Shown here: piece by piece, positions 27,435 to 38,165 of the stretch
Layout of the letters: the number at the start of each line of letters is the position of its first letter
How positions within the stretch are numbered: the first letter of the stretch is position 1
From: Paracoccaceae bacterium
GTDB lineage: Bacteria > Pseudomonadota > Alphaproteobacteria > Rhodobacterales > Rhodobacteraceae
NCBI GenBank assembly: GCA_024742405.1
Contig: JANSYP010000001.1
Span: 186,001-250,000 of the forward strand
Direction of reading: 5' to 3'
DNA: 64,000 nt
Notes under the pieces: model-generated
Seen by the model: only the letters and a program-made list of their open reading frames with translations
The model's database searches: none
Told to the model about the DNA's origin: nothing
Position numbers and translations under genes: made by a program

Positions 27435-28121
27435 ATGCCAGCGCCCCTCTCGGTGGTGATCCCCACATTGAACGCGGCTGAAACCCTGCTCGGGTGTCTT
27501 GAAGCTCTGTTCGAGGGGCTGTTCGACGGGCTGATCCAAGAGGTGATTGTCAGCGATGGCGGCTCGGACGACGCCACTTGCGCGATTGCGACGGAGCTTG
27601 GCGCGCGCACGGTGTCCGGCTCGGCTGGGCGGGGCGGGCAGATCGCGCGCGGCTGCGGTGCGGCCCGAGCACAGTGGGTTTTGGTGCTACACGCCGATAC
27701 GCGGCTGCAGCCAGGCTGGGCGCAGGCGGTCGCGGCGCATATGACGGATGCACCCGACAGGGCTGGGTATTTCTGGCTGCGCTTCGATGTGGCGGGGATT
27801 GCGCCGGCGCTGGTGTCCCGCTGGGCGAACCTGCGCGCGCGGGTACTAGGTCTGCCCTACGGGGATCAGGGGCTGATGCTGCCGCGCGATCTGCTGGTAC
27901 AGGTTGGGGGTTATCCGGATCTGCCACTGATGGAGGACGTGGCGCTAGCCCGTGTGCTGCGAGGGCGTCTGCGCCCGCTGGGCCATATCGCGGTGACGTC
28001 GGCGGACCGCTATGTCGCCGAGGGCTGGGTCCGGCGCGGGGCGCGCAATCTGTGGTGCTTGGCGCGGTATGGGCTGGGGGCGGATCCCGAAACCCTGGCG
28101 CGGGCTTACCGGCGGCGGTGA
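27435..28121 (+). CDS. Family 2 glycosyltransferase
   Basis: A 228-residue GT-A fold enzyme. The N-terminus PLSVVIPTLNAAETLLGCL, the nucleotide-binding VSDGGSDDAT and the DxD-like HADTRL (about 91) fit the compact GT2 group (TIGR04283-like) often annotated as rSAM/selenodomain-associated transferases. Acceptor and sugar are unknown. The C-terminus is short, without membrane anchors. It is convergent with the phosphatase gene; stops are four bases apart. Confidence 0.87.
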   Translation: MPAPLSVVIPTLNAAETLLGCLEALFEGLFDGLIQEVIVSDGGSDDATCAIATELGARTVSGSAGRGGQIARGCGAARAQWVLVLHADTRLQPGWAQAVAAHMTDAPDRAGYFWLRFDVAGIAPALVSRWANLRARVLGLPYGDQGLMLPRDLLVQVGGYPDLPLMEDVALARVLRGRLRPLGHIAVTSADRYVAEGWVRRGARNLWCLARYGLGADPETLARAYRRR

Positions 28122-28125
28122 GCGC

Positions 28126-28806
28126 TCAGCGGCGCGTCGCGTCCCAGCTTGCCGTCAACGCCTCGTGGTCGTACCGGGTCTCGAGCCACTCCAATAGGGG
28201 CATCGGCGTCTCCGCGGTGTCGGCCTCATAGGCGTCGAAGACATGGTCGAGCACACCGGTGTCGGTGCTCGACAGATGCAGGAACCGCCAGTGGAGCTGT
28301 CGGCGCGCCTCGCGCACCGGGCGCCCCTCGATCACGGCGAGATAGAGCGCGGCGGCCAGCCCCGTGCGGTCCGAGCCGGATTTGCAGTGGATCAGGAACG
28401 GCTTTTCGATCCGGCGCATCGTCTCGATCAGCTCCAGCATGTCGGCGCGGGGCGACAGGCGCCGCGCGCTGAAAGTCAGGCTGACCAGCGTGATCCCGTG
28501 GCGGGCGCAGGCCTCTTCCTCGAACAGATAGTGGCTATAGCGCCCGTCGCCGCGCAGGTTGAGGATCGTGCGGATGCCTCTTTCGGAATAACGTTCGATC
28601 TGGCGCGGCGAGGGTTGGTTCGCGCGCCAGGCGCCGGGGGCGAATTCTTCCAGGTTCCACCACCAGGTGCGCAGAAACGCGTGATCCATCAGCTGGTAGT
28701 GCCACCAGGCCTGACGCCGCGCTTTGGGCGTCTCGATGCTCACGCCGAAGCGCTGCCGCATCTCGTGCTCAAACTGCCGCAATCGGGATTTAATCGTCAC
28801 GAGCAT
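28126..28806 (-). CDS. Tyrosine/dual-specificity phosphatase family protein
   Basis: A 226-residue protein with the C-x5-R phosphatase loop in FLIHCKSGSDRTGLAAALYL (about 137-156). Upstream, the TILNLRGD motif is typical of Siw14/DSP-like bacterial phosphatases. The N-terminal 60 residues are rich in Trp and Arg (WWHYQLMDHAFLRTWWWNLEEF) and could be membrane-proximal. The substrate may be phosphoprotein, phosphoinositide or inositol pyrophosphate; the sequence does not decide. Confidence 0.85.
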   Translation of the reverse strand: MLVTIKSRLRQFEHEMRQRFGVSIETPKARRQAWWHYQLMDHAFLRTWWWNLEEFAPGAWRANQPSPRQIERYSERGIRTILNLRGDGRYSHYLFEEEACARHGITLVSLTFSARRLSPRADMLELIETMRRIEKPFLIHCKSGSDRTGLAAALYLAVIEGRPVREARRQLHWRFLHLSSTDTGVLDHVFDAYEADTAETPMPLLEWLETRYDHEALTASWDATRR

Positions 28807-28939
28807 GGGGCCATGAACTGTTCCATGGCCCGGATGTAGCGAGCGGCGCCGGTGCAGACAACGAGATCGATCCGCGATGATTGACCGCTGTGGCCTTGGC
28901 GCCTAGTTCCCCGGAATGCCCCCGTCACGAGGATCCGAC

Positions 28940-30157
28940 ATGCTCAAGGCACCGCAGTCGCTGGCCCAGGGTCGCCACTACCTTGCCATTCCTGGACCGT
29001 CAGTGGTGCCGGACAGGGTTTTACAGGCGATGCACCGGCCCGCGCCCAACATATACACCGGCGAGTTGGTCGAGATCGTCGAAAGCATTGTGCCGGATCT
29101 CAAGGCAGTGGCCCGTACCCGTCAAGAGGTGGCGATGTATATCGCCAACGGCCACGGTGCCTGGGAGGCCGCGCTGAGCAACGTTCTGTCGCCGGGCGAC
29201 CGCGTCCTGGTGCTGGCGACGGGACGGTTCGGCCACGGCTGGGGCGACATCGCGGCGCGGCTCGGGGCCGAGGTCGAGAGGCTGGAGTTCGGCAATGCGG
29301 CGCCCGCGGATCCCGATGTGTTGGAATCCGCGCTGCGCGCCGATACCGACCGGCGCATCAAGGCGGTTCTCGCGGTACAGGTAGACACTTCGACATCGGT
29401 GCGCAGCGATCTGGCGGCGCTTCGGGCTGCGATGGACGCCGCGGACCATCCCGCGCTCCTGATGTCCGACTGTATCGCGTGCCTGGCCTGCGACCGGCTT
29501 GAGATGGATGCCTGGGGTGTCGACGTGATGGTCACGGGCTCCCAGAAGGGCCTCATGACGCCGCCGGGGATGGCGTTCGTGTTTTTCAACGACCGGGCCG
29601 AGGCTGCGCGCGATCGGGCGGCCTGTGCGACCAGCTATTGGGACTGGCGGCCACGTACGAGGCCCGATGGGTTCTACCAGTATTTCTTCGGGACCGCGCC
29701 GACGCATCACCTCTACGGCCTGCGCGAGGCGCTCGACATGCTCGTCGGGGAAGAGGGGATGGAGGCGGTGTGGGCGCGCCACGCGGCTCTTGCACGTGCC
29801 ATTTGGGCCGCGGTCGATGCCTGGGGCGCGGCCGGCCCGATGCGGCCCAACATCGCCGATCCGACCTACCGCAGCCACGCTGTGACCACGATTCTGATGG
29901 GGGCGCCCGATGGCAAGCGTCTGCAGGATTGGGTGAGCGCGCAGGCCGGCCTGACATTGGGGATCGGTCTAGGCATGGGCGACGCGACGGATCCGAATTC
30001 GGAAGGCGTGTTCCGGATCGGCCATATGGGACATGTGAACGCGCAGATGGTGATGGGGATGCTGGGCAGCATCGAGGCGGCGCTGGTCGCGCTCGAGATT
30101 CCGCACGGGCCCGGTGCGCTCTCGGCGGCGGCGACGGTGCTGGCCCGACAGGGGTGA
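28940..30157 (+). CDS. Serine/alanine-glyoxylate aminotransferase family protein (class V PLP)
   Basis: A 405-residue class V aminotransferase. The PLP lysine lies in VMVTGSQKGLMTPPGMAFV (about 196-214). The N-terminal IPGPSVVPDRVLQAMHRPAPNIYTGELVEI is typical of serine-glyoxylate/alanine-glyoxylate aminotransferases. It moves the amino group between serine or alanine and glyoxylate in C1/photorespiratory-type metabolism. ATG 28940 follows GAGGATCC; an ATG eight codons earlier is possible. It is convergent with the HisC-like gene, with nearly touching stops. Confidence 0.9.
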   Translation: MLKAPQSLAQGRHYLAIPGPSVVPDRVLQAMHRPAPNIYTGELVEIVESIVPDLKAVARTRQEVAMYIANGHGAWEAALSNVLSPGDRVLVLATGRFGHGWGDIAARLGAEVERLEFGNAAPADPDVLESALRADTDRRIKAVLAVQVDTSTSVRSDLAALRAAMDAADHPALLMSDCIACLACDRLEMDAWGVDVMVTGSQKGLMTPPGMAFVFFNDRAEAARDRAACATSYWDWRPRTRPDGFYQYFFGTAPTHHLYGLREALDMLVGEEGMEAVWARHAALARAIWAAVDAWGAAGPMRPNIADPTYRSHAVTTILMGAPDGKRLQDWVSAQAGLTLGIGLGMGDATDPNSEGVFRIGHMGHVNAQMVMGMLGSIEAALVALEIPHGPGALSAAATVLARQG

Positions 30158-30158
30158 G

Positions 30159-31262
30159 TTACCCGAGTGCCTTGAGGCTGGCCTGCAGGGCTTCGGCGAA
30201 GCAGGGCACGACCTCGACCGGGGGCAGGGTCACCCGGATGCAGCCATCGAGCGGCGGTGCGGCGGGTTTGCGGACAAACACGCCACGGGTGAGCAGATCG
30301 GCGAGCAGCGCTTCGGCGTAACCGCGGCCGCGGCCAGTCTCCGCGGTGACGAAATTCGTGGCGGAGGGCAGGAGCCGCAGCCCGGCGGCAGACAGTGCCA
30401 TGCCCACCGCCTCGCGGGACTGCGCGATGTCTTTCAGCGTCTCGGCCAGCCAGGTTCGATCGCCAAGGGCGGCCTGGGCTGCCGCCATGGCAGGGCGCCC
30501 CATGCCAAAGTGGTTCCGCACGCGGTCCGCGCCCGCCAGGATGTCGGGATGCGCCAGCGCATAGCCGACGCGCAGGCCTGCCAACCCATAGGCCTTTGAA
30601 AAGGTGCGCAGGCGGATCACATGGGGCAGGTCGCTCAGATCCGCATCGGCGGTGTCGGGCGGGGCGAGCTCGGCATAGGCCTCATCCAGCAGCAGGGCGC
30701 AGTTTTCCGGCAAGGCCTTGGCAAACTGCCGGATTGCGGAGGCGCCATGCCAGCTGCCGCTCGGGTTGTCGGGGTTGGACAGGTAAACCAGCCGCGCCTT
30801 GTGCGCCTGTGCCTGCGCCGCCAGCATCTTCAGTGGCACCCGCCCGTCCGCATAGGGGACCTCGACGATATCACCGCCCGCCGCCCGGGCGTGGTAGGCG
30901 AAGGTCGGATAGCCCCCCAGCGTCGTGATCACGCCGGCCCCGGGCGCAGCAAAAAGCCTGGCGAAGATGTCGAGCAGCCCGTCGATGCCCGCGCCGATCA
31001 GCACGCAGTCCGCCGACACAGAGTGATGTGCCGCAAGCGCCTGGCGCAGGTCATGGGCCTCGGCATCGGGATACATCCAGACCTCCGGTGCCGTCGCGCG
31101 CAGCGTTGCGACCGCGGCAGGCGAGGCGCCGAACAGGCTTTCGTTTGCGCCCAGCCGCAGGGTGATCGGCACGCCGCTCCGGCGTTCCAGAGCTTCGGGT
31201 GGGACGAACGGGGTGGTCTTGGGCAGCCGGTCGATGGCGGCAGAGAAGGCAGGTAATATCAT
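30159..31262 (-). CDS. Class I/II aminotransferase, histidinol-phosphate aminotransferase-like
   Basis: A 367-residue fold-type I PLP enzyme. It has [16 protein letters not shown] (about 35-50), NPDNPSGSW (about 160), [10 protein letters not shown] and the PLP lysine in [18 protein letters not shown] (about 215-232), the arrangement of HisC and related amino-acid transaminases. A second hisC copy elsewhere would mean this one is a broad-specificity aromatic transaminase; the window does not say. It is divergent from the transglutaminase operon. Confidence 0.88.
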   Translation of the reverse strand: MILPAFSAAIDRLPKTTPFVPPEALERRSGVPITLRLGANESLFGASPAAVATLRATAPEVWMYPDAEAHDLRQALAAHHSVSADCVLIGAGIDGLLDIFARLFAAPGAGVITTLGGYPTFAYHARAAGGDIVEVPYADGRVPLKMLAAQAQAHKARLVYLSNPDNPSGSWHGASAIRQFAKALPENCALLLDEAYAELAPPDTADADLSDLPHVIRLRTFSKAYGLAGLRVGYALAHPDILAGADRVRNHFGMGRPAMAAAQAALGDRTWLAETLKDIAQSREAVGMALSAAGLRLLPSATNFVTAETGRGRGYAEALLADLLTRGVFVRKPAAPPLDGCIRVTLPPVEVVPCFAEALQASLKALG

Positions 31263-31432
31263 CGCGCGAGCACATCCGATCCCAGCCGGCATGGCAAGCC
31301 GTGCGATTGGCCCACGCGGCTGCCTCAAAAGGCGTCAATGGCGTGCTTGAAGTGCGGGCGTGGCAGGGCTGCCCTTTCAGGCCAGGGCAATCTGTGAAAC
31401 CGTGTCTGAAACAGAGCTTCGGGGGACGGGCC

Positions 31433-34400
31433 ATGTCGATCAAGGCGAGTATCTATCATCTGACGCATTATCAGTATGATCGGCCGGTCACGCTCGGGCC
31501 CCAGGTCATTCGGCTGCGCCCGGCACCGCATTCGCGCACCAAAGTACTGAGCCACAGTTTGCGCGTCAGCCCCGCCAAGCACTTTGTGAACCACCAGCAG
31601 GATCCCTATGGCAACTGGCTGTCGCGCTTTGTCTTTCCCGAACCGGTGCGGGAGCTGAAGATCGAAGTGGACCTCGTCGCCGACATGACGGTCTACAATC
31701 CGTTCGACTTTTTCGTCGAGGACAGCGCCTCTGAGTGGCCGTTCGACTATCCCGAGGATTTGGCCGATGATCTCGTAATCTACCGCCGGGCCGAGCCGGC
31801 CGGTCCGCATCTGCAGGCGTTCCTCGACTCCGTCCCGCGCGAACGACAGGGCACGGTCGACATGGTGGTCGGGCTGAACGCGCGCGTGCAGTCCATGGTT
31901 GGCTATGTGATCCGGATGGAGCCCGGTGTGCAGACGCCCGAGCAGACCTTTGAGAGCGGCAAGGGATCGTGCCGGGACAGCTCCTGGCTGCTGGTGCAGG
32001 CGTTGCGCCATCTGGGCTTTGCGGCACGTTTCGTGTCCGGCTATCTGATCCAGCTCAAGCCGGACCTGAAAGCGCTCGACGGGCCATCGGGCACCGAGGT
32101 CGACTTCACCGATCTCCATGCCTGGTGCGAAGTGTACCTGCCCGGCGCGGGCTGGGTCGGGCTCGACCCGACCTCGGGCCTGCTCACCGGCGAAAGCCAT
32201 ATCCCCCTGGCCGCCACGCCGCATTTCAGGAACGCAGCCCCGATAAGCGGCATGGCGAGCAGCGCCACGGTCGAATTCGACTTTGCCATGGACGTCAAGC
32301 GGGTGGCCGAACATCCCCGGATCACCAAACCCTTCAGCGAGGAAAGCTGGGAGGATCTGAACGCCCTGGGGCGCAAGGTCGACGAACAGCTCCAGGCCGG
32401 CGATGTGCGCCTGACCATGGGGGGCGAGCCGACATTCGTCAGCATCGACGATTTCGAGAGCGACGAGTGGAACACTGAGGCGGTCGGCCCGACCAAGCGC
32501 GCCAAGGCCGACAAGCTGATCCGGCGCCTGCGCGAGCGCTTCGCGCCGGGCGGGTTCCTACACTACGGGCAGGGCAAGTGGTATCCGGGCGAGAGCCTGC
32601 CGCGCTGGACCTTCAGCCTTTACTGGCGCAAGGACGGGGTTCCGATCTGGAACGACCCGGCGCTGATCGCGTCCGAAGGCACCGACACCGAACCGACACC
32701 GGATCAGGCTGAACAGCTGACCGTCGCGATCGCCGAAGTGCTCGATCTGCCGACCGCGAACGTGCTCCCGGCCTATGAGGATACCGGCGAGTGGCTGCTG
32801 CGCGAGGGCAACCTGCCGGACAATGTCACGCCGGAGAACCCCGAGATCGAAGACCCCGAGGAACGCCAGAGGATGATGTCGGTGTTCGAGCGGGGGTTGA
32901 GCAAGCCGGTGGGCTATGTTCTGCCCGTGCAGGCGTGGCAGGCGCTCGATCGGCGCTCGCGCTGGCGCTCGGAGCTATGGCGGACTCGGCGCGGCAAGAT
33001 CTTTTTGATGCCGGGTGACAGCCCGGTGGGCTACCGTCTGCCGTTGGGCGCGCTGCCGCATCTGACGGCAGCGCAATACCCCTACATCAACGACGCCGAC
33101 CCGACGGTTCCGCGCGAGCCCCTGCGCGACATACCCAAGGAGGTGCGCGAGCGACTCGGCAAGGAATGGCATGACCAGCCCATCGCGTCGCGCACCGTCG
33201 ATCAGGGCGCGCAACAGCGGGTCGAACAGGTGGCTTCCTCGGAAATCGACGGCGCCGTGCGTACGGCGATCAGCGTCGAGCCGCGCGACGGCCGCCTGAC
33301 AGTGTTCCTGCCCCCCGTCACCTCTCTGGAGGATTATCTGGAACTTGTCGCCGCCGCCGAGGCCGCTGCCGAGCGCCTGGGCACGCCCGTGCATATCGAA
33401 GGCTACGCCCCGCCGCAGGATCCCCGCCTCAATGTCATCCGCGTGGCTCCCGATCCCGGCGTGCTGGAGGTCAATGTCCATCCGGCTGCCAACTGGGACG
33501 AGGCGGTTGCGATCACCGAGACCGTCTATGAGGAGGCCCGGCAGGTCCGGCTCGGCGCCGACAAGTTCATGATCGACGGCAAACATTGCGGCACGGGCGG
33601 GGGCAATCATGTGGTCGTCGGCGGCTCCACGACCATGGACAGCCCGTTTCTGCGCCGCCCCGATCTGTTGCGCTCGCTGATCCTGCAATGGCAGCGGCAT
33701 CCGGCGCTCAGCTATCTCTTTTCGGGGCTCTTCATCGGCCCGACGAGCCAGGCGCCGCGGGTCGACGAAGGGCGCGCCGATCACCTCTATGAGCTTGAGA
33801 TCGCGCTTCAGCAGATGCCATCGCCGGAGGAGGGCACCCCGCCGCTGCCCTGGCTGGTGGACCGGCTGCTGCGCAACCTGCTGGTCGATGTGACCGGCAA
33901 TACCCATCGCTCCGAGATCTGCATCGACAAGCTCTATTCGCCCGACGGGCCCACCGGGCGGCTCGGCCTGATCGAATTCCGCGGCTTCGAGATGCCGCCC
34001 AACGCGCGCATGAGCCTGGCCCAGCAGTTGCTGGTGCGGGCCATGATCGCGCGGTTCTGGGAGCGCCCGCTGAGTGGCAAACCGGTGCGCTGGGGCACGA
34101 TCCTCCATGACAGGTTCATGTTGCCGCATTTCTTGTGGGAGGATCTGCAGGAGGTTCTGGCCGATCTGCGCGCCCACGGCTACGCGATGAAGCCTGACTG
34201 GTTCAAGGCACAGGCCGAGTTCCGTTTCCCCTTCTGCGGCGAGGTCGAGGCCGAGGGCGCGCATCTGGAGCTGCGCCAGGCGCTGGAGCCCTGGCACGTG
34301 ATGGGCGAGACCGGTGCCATCGGCGGCACCGTCCGCTACACCGATAGCTCGACGGAAAGGGTGCAGGTCAAGCTCACGACGGAAAACCCGGAGCGCTATA

Positions 34401-34774
34401 CCGTCGCCTGCAACGGACGGCTGGTGCCCATGCAAGCCGCTGCCGAAAACGGCGTCAGCGTCGCGGGCATCCGCTACAAGGCCTGGCAGGCACCGATGTC
34501 GATGCACCCCGAAGTGCCGGTGCACACGCCGCTCACCATCGACATTTTCGACCGCTGGTCGGGCCGTGCGCTTGCGGGCTGCACCTATCATGTCGCCCAC
34601 CCCGGCGGGCGGTCCTACGACACGTTTCCGGTCAATTCCAACGAGGCTGAGGCACGCCGGCTGGCGCGCTTCGAGCCGCGCGGGCACACACCGGGCATGT
34701 ATGCGCCGCCCGATGAGATGCCGCATCCCGAATTCCCGATGACGCTTGACCTCCGCCGGCCGCCGGGGCTGTAA
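31433..34774 (+). CDS. Transglutaminase-DUF2126 fusion protein
   Basis: A 1113-residue protein. The N-terminal 300 residues form a bacterial transglutaminase domain ([20 protein letters not shown]) with the full triad: Cys in [12 protein letters not shown] (about 182), His in [15 protein letters not shown] (about 227) and Asp in GLDPTSGLL. The rest is DUF2126, with segments such as [37 protein letters not shown] and [16 protein letters not shown] that resemble glutamine-synthetase/amidoligase-type folds. It probably makes or cuts isopeptide/peptide bonds. It is followed after eight bases by the ATP-grasp/alpha-E gene, its usual partner. Confidence 0.9.
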   Translation: MSIKASIYHLTHYQYDRPVTLGPQVIRLRPAPHSRTKVLSHSLRVSPAKHFVNHQQDPYGNWLSRFVFPEPVRELKIEVDLVADMTVYNPFDFFVEDSASEWPFDYPEDLADDLVIYRRAEPAGPHLQAFLDSVPRERQGTVDMVVGLNARVQSMVGYVIRMEPGVQTPEQTFESGKGSCRDSSWLLVQALRHLGFAARFVSGYLIQLKPDLKALDGPSGTEVDFTDLHAWCEVYLPGAGWVGLDPTSGLLTGESHIPLAATPHFRNAAPISGMASSATVEFDFAMDVKRVAEHPRITKPFSEESWEDLNALGRKVDEQLQAGDVRLTMGGEPTFVSIDDFESDEWNTEAVGPTKRAKADKLIRRLRERFAPGGFLHYGQGKWYPGESLPRWTFSLYWRKDGVPIWNDPALIASEGTDTEPTPDQAEQLTVAIAEVLDLPTANVLPAYEDTGEWLLREGNLPDNVTPENPEIEDPEERQRMMSVFERGLSKPVGYVLPVQAWQALDRRSRWRSELWRTRRGKIFLMPGDSPVGYRLPLGALPHLTAAQYPYINDADPTVPREPLRDIPKEVRERLGKEWHDQPIASRTVDQGAQQRVEQVASSEIDGAVRTAISVEPRDGRLTVFLPPVTSLEDYLELVAAAEAAAERLGTPVHIEGYAPPQDPRLNVIRVAPDPGVLEVNVHPAANWDEAVAITETVYEEARQVRLGADKFMIDGKHCGTGGGNHVVVGGSTTMDSPFLRRPDLLRSLILQWQRHPALSYLFSGLFIGPTSQAPRVDEGRADHLYELEIALQQMPSPEEGTPPLPWLVDRLLRNLLVDVTGNTHRSEICIDKLYSPDGPTGRLGLIEFRGFEMPPNARMSLAQQLLVRAMIARFWERPLSGKPVRWGTILHDRFMLPHFLWEDLQEVLADLRAHGYAMKPDWFKAQAEFRFPFCGEVEAEGAHLELRQALEPWHVMGETGAIGGTVRYTDSSTERVQVKLTTENPERYTVACNGRLVPMQAAAENGVSVAGIRYKAWQAPMSMHPEVPVHTPLTIDIFDRWSGRALAGCTYHVAHPGGRSYDTFPVNSNEAEARRLARFEPRGHTPGMYAPPDEMPHPEFPMTLDLRRPPGL

Positions 34775-34782
34775 CATCGGGC

Positions 34783-37218
34783 ATGGATAGCTCCGACATC
34801 TCTGACCGGAGGCCCTTCGACGATCTGATCGCGGACTACACTCCCCATCCCCAGGGCGCGGACGAGCTGATCGATGCGGGCGGGCGTGTCCGCACCGTCT
34901 GGGCGGGTCTGCTGACCGAGTTCGCGCGGCTCGGCCCCGACGGTGTGCGCCAGAGGACACAGCGCGCAGAACAGTATCTGCGGGATGCGGGCGTGTTCTT
35001 TCGTGTCTATGGCGAGGAGGGACCGAGCGAACGGGCCTGGCCGCTGAGCCATGTGCCGGTGCTACTGGCGGACAGCGACTGGCAGTCCATTCAGGCGGGG
35101 CTGACCCAGCGGGCGGATTTGCTCGAGGAGATCGTGGCCGATCTCTATGGCGAGGCGCGGCTGGTGCGCGAGGGTCATTTGCCGGCGTCGCTGGTGGCGC
35201 GGATGACCGACTGGTTGCGCCCGATGGTCGGCGTGACGCCGCGCTCGGGTCACTACCTGCATTTCATCGCGTTCGAGGTCGGGCGCGGGCCCGATGGCGG
35301 CTGGTGGGTGCTGGGCGACCGGACTCAGGCGCCGTCGGGCGCCGGCTTTGCCATCGAGAATCGCGTCGCCATGAGCCGGATGCTGCCTGAGAGCTTCGCC
35401 GGTGGCCGCATCGCCCGGATCGGGGGGTTCTTTCGCGATTTCCGCGATGCGCTGGAGCGTTTGGCGGCCAAAGGGCTCCGCGTGGGCGAAGCCCCCGGTG
35501 AGGTTGGCGTGCTGACCCCGGGTCTGCTGAACGACGCCTATTTCGAGCATGCCTATATCGCCCGCTACCTCGGCTTCATCCTTCTGGAGGGCGAAGACCT
35601 CGTGGTGCGCGACGGGCGGGTGATGGTGCGGACGGTGGCGGGATTGAAGCCTGTCAGCGTACTCTGGCGCAGGCTCGATGCGAGCTACGCCGATCCGCTG
35701 GAACTCGACGAGACCTCGCGGCTCGGCACGCCGGGCCTTGTGGGCGCACTGCGGCAGCAGGAGGTGACGATGGTCAATGCGCTCGGCTCCGGTGTGCTGG
35801 AGACGCGGGCGATGCTCGCCTTTCTGCCGCGCATCTGCCAGGCGCTGCGCGGTGAACGGTTGCTGTTGCCCAACATCGCGACTTGGTGGTGCGGTCAGGC
35901 CACCGAGCGCGAGCATGTCAAGGCACACACCGACCGGATGATGATCGGACCGGCGCTCTCGACGCGGCTGCCCTTTGACGCGGAAACCGCCACAGTGCTC
36001 GGCGGGCAATTCCGGGCGGGCTCGCAGGCATCGGTGAACGACTGGATCGATGCCGAAGGCGCGGCGCTGGTGGGTCAGGAGGCCGTGCGCCTCTCGACCA
36101 CACCGGCGCTGGTCGATGGTCGCCTGGTGCCGCGCCCCATGAGCTTGCGGGTGTTTGCGACGCGCACCGAGCGCGGCTGGGCCTTCATGCCCGGAGGCTA
36201 CGCCCGCATCGGCCGGACCGAGGATCCGACGGCGATTTCGCTCCAGCAGGGCGGCTCCGTCGCCGATGTCTGGGTGATCCGCGATCGGCCGGCGCGCGGA
36301 GCGACGATCGCCGAGGCACGTTATGAGACGCGCGCGCGGGGGGATCTGACGGTACTGCCCAGCCGGGCGGCGGACAACCTCTATTGGCTGGGGCGCTATG
36401 TCGAGCGTGCCGAGGGCACGATGCGCCTGCTGCGCGCGCACCATGCGCGCCTGAGCGAAAGTGCCGATCCCGATGCGCCATTGCTGACGGAGATCGATCT
36501 GGCGCTCTGGCGCAGCGGCGTGAGTACTCGGACGCCGATTCCGGAGGGGCTGCTGGACATGCTCGGGGCGGCGGTGAACAGCGCGGCCCAGGTGCGCGAC
36601 CGGTTCAGCGAGGACGGCTGGATCGCGCTGACCGATCTGCGCCTTACGGCGCAGGAGGCCGCGGCAGAGTACGCGGACGCAGAGTCCGGAGACGAAGACG
36701 CGATCGCGCGGATCCTCAGTCTGCTGCTGCGTCAGGTTACCGGGTTTTCGGGGCTGGTTCAGGACAACATGTACCGGTTTACGGGCTGGCGGTTCCTGTC
36801 GCTCGGGCGGGCGTTGGAGCGGGCCACCGGCACCGCCGCGGTCCTGGCCCAGTTCACGGCGGACGACGTGCCCGAGGGCGGCCTGGATCTGGCGGTGGAA
36901 TATGCAGACAGCGCCATGACCCATCGCCGGCGCTTCACCATCGCGACCAACCGCGAAACGGTCGTCGACCTGCTGGCGCTGGATGGGCGAAATCCGCGGT
37001 CCGTGCTTTATCAGCTCAACCGGATCCGGACCCTGGCCGCCCGCCTGCCGGGGGCCGAGGACCACGGCCATTTGTCGGAGTTCTACAAGGCCGTCATCCG
37101 CACCCAGACGGATCTTGAACTCAGCGATCCCGAGACACTCGATCCCGATGCGCTCTGGGCGCTCCGCAGTGCCATGTCCGAGATCTCTGATCTGCTGTCG
37201 GCAGCCTATCTGCGCTGA
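34783..37218 (+). CDS. Circularly permuted ATP-grasp protein fused to alpha-E domain
   Basis: An 811-residue fusion. Residues about 30-480 are the circularly permuted type 2 ATP-grasp region (YGEEGPSERAWPLSHVPVLLADSDW, LTPGLLNDAYFEHAYIARYLGFILLEGEDLVVRDG and GGYARIGR near the end). Residues about 500-800 are the all-helical alpha-E/DUF403 domain (LPSRAADNLYWLGRYVERAEGTMRLLRAHHAR). These domains often occur as separate adjacent genes; here they are fused. With the transglutaminase gene just upstream it belongs to a predicted peptide-ligation/modification system with no experimentally known product. Confidence 0.9.
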   Translation: MDSSDISDRRPFDDLIADYTPHPQGADELIDAGGRVRTVWAGLLTEFARLGPDGVRQRTQRAEQYLRDAGVFFRVYGEEGPSERAWPLSHVPVLLADSDWQSIQAGLTQRADLLEEIVADLYGEARLVREGHLPASLVARMTDWLRPMVGVTPRSGHYLHFIAFEVGRGPDGGWWVLGDRTQAPSGAGFAIENRVAMSRMLPESFAGGRIARIGGFFRDFRDALERLAAKGLRVGEAPGEVGVLTPGLLNDAYFEHAYIARYLGFILLEGEDLVVRDGRVMVRTVAGLKPVSVLWRRLDASYADPLELDETSRLGTPGLVGALRQQEVTMVNALGSGVLETRAMLAFLPRICQALRGERLLLPNIATWWCGQATEREHVKAHTDRMMIGPALSTRLPFDAETATVLGGQFRAGSQASVNDWIDAEGAALVGQEAVRLSTTPALVDGRLVPRPMSLRVFATRTERGWAFMPGGYARIGRTEDPTAISLQQGGSVADVWVIRDRPARGATIAEARYETRARGDLTVLPSRAADNLYWLGRYVERAEGTMRLLRAHHARLSESADPDAPLLTEIDLALWRSGVSTRTPIPEGLLDMLGAAVNSAAQVRDRFSEDGWIALTDLRLTAQEAAAEYADAESGDEDAIARILSLLLRQVTGFSGLVQDNMYRFTGWRFLSLGRALERATGTAAVLAQFTADDVPEGGLDLAVEYADSAMTHRRRFTIATNRETVVDLLALDGRNPRSVLYQLNRIRTLAARLPGAEDHGHLSEFYKAVIRTQTDLELSDPETLDPDALWALRSAMSEISDLLSAAYLR

Positions 37219-37295
37219 ATTGCGGATCCGGGCATCGGTTCTTTAACCAATCGCTGTCAGCGTACGCGACGTTAGTGGGTTCGGAGAGTCGCGAT

Positions 37296-38165
37296 ATGTT
37301 CGGGATCATCGGGATAGTTCTGATCTTTGGGATGGTGTTCGGGGGGTATCTGCTCGCCGGCGGCAAGATGGGCATTATTCTCAAGGCGTTGCCCTTCGAG
37401 TTCATGATGATCGGCGGGGCCGCCGTGGGCGCATTCATCATCTCCAACGATCTGGGATCGATCAAGCATTCGCTCAGCGATCTGGGCAAGGTCTTCAAGG
37501 GACCGAAATGGAAATCTCCGGACTATCGCGATCTGCTGTGTCTCCTGTTCGAGTTGATCCGCCTGGCGCGTCAGAACCCGGTGGATCTCGAAGAACACAT
37601 AGACACGCCCGATAGCTCGGACATTTTTGCGAAGTATCCGAAAATTTTGAAGGATAAAGAGGCAATTGCGCTGATCTGCGACACGCTGCGGTCCGCGTCG
37701 ATGAACTACAACGATCCCCATCAGGTCGAAGAGGTGCTGGAAAAACGCATGGAGGCGTCGCTGCACAAGGCGATGCACTCAAGCCATGCGTTCCAGACCA
37801 TGGCGGACGGGCTGCCGGCGCTCGGCATCGTCGCCGCGGTTTTGGGGGTCATCAAGACCATGGCCAGCATCGACCAGCCGCCCGAAGTTCTCGGCAGGCT
37901 GATCGGCGGCGCCCTGGTCGGAACCTTCCTCGGCGTGTTCCTCGCCTATGGGCTCGTCGGTCCTTTTGCAGGACGAATCAAGAATGTGACCGAAGAAGAC
38001 GACCATTTCTATCAGCTCATCCGCGAGGTGCTGGTGGCGAACCTGCACAATCACGCCACGAATATCTGCATCGAGGTCGGGCGCCAGAATACACCCTCCC
38101 AGCATCGCCCGTCGTTCTCCGACCTCGAAGACGCGCTCAAATCGACCAAGCAGAACGCAGCATGA
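37296..38165 (+). CDS. motA: Flagellar motor stator protein MotA
   Basis: A 289-residue MotA of normal length with four membrane segments (two at the N-terminus, MFGIIGIVLIFGMVFGGYLLAGG and the following one; two at about 170-190 and 203-225). The large cytoplasmic loop contains charged, rotor-facing helices. The GLPALGIVAAVLGVIKTM segment is the family signature. MotA with MotB forms the ion channel that drives flagellar rotation. No motB or other flagellar gene is in the window. The gene instead overlaps (ATGA) a long unknown exported protein. Confidence 0.92.
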   Translation: MFGIIGIVLIFGMVFGGYLLAGGKMGIILKALPFEFMMIGGAAVGAFIISNDLGSIKHSLSDLGKVFKGPKWKSPDYRDLLCLLFELIRLARQNPVDLEEHIDTPDSSDIFAKYPKILKDKEAIALICDTLRSASMNYNDPHQVEEVLEKRMEASLHKAMHSSHAFQTMADGLPALGIVAAVLGVIKTMASIDQPPEVLGRLIGGALVGTFLGVFLAYGLVGPFAGRIKNVTEEDDHFYQLIREVLVANLHNHATNICIEVGRQNTPSQHRPSFSDLEDALKSTKQNAA

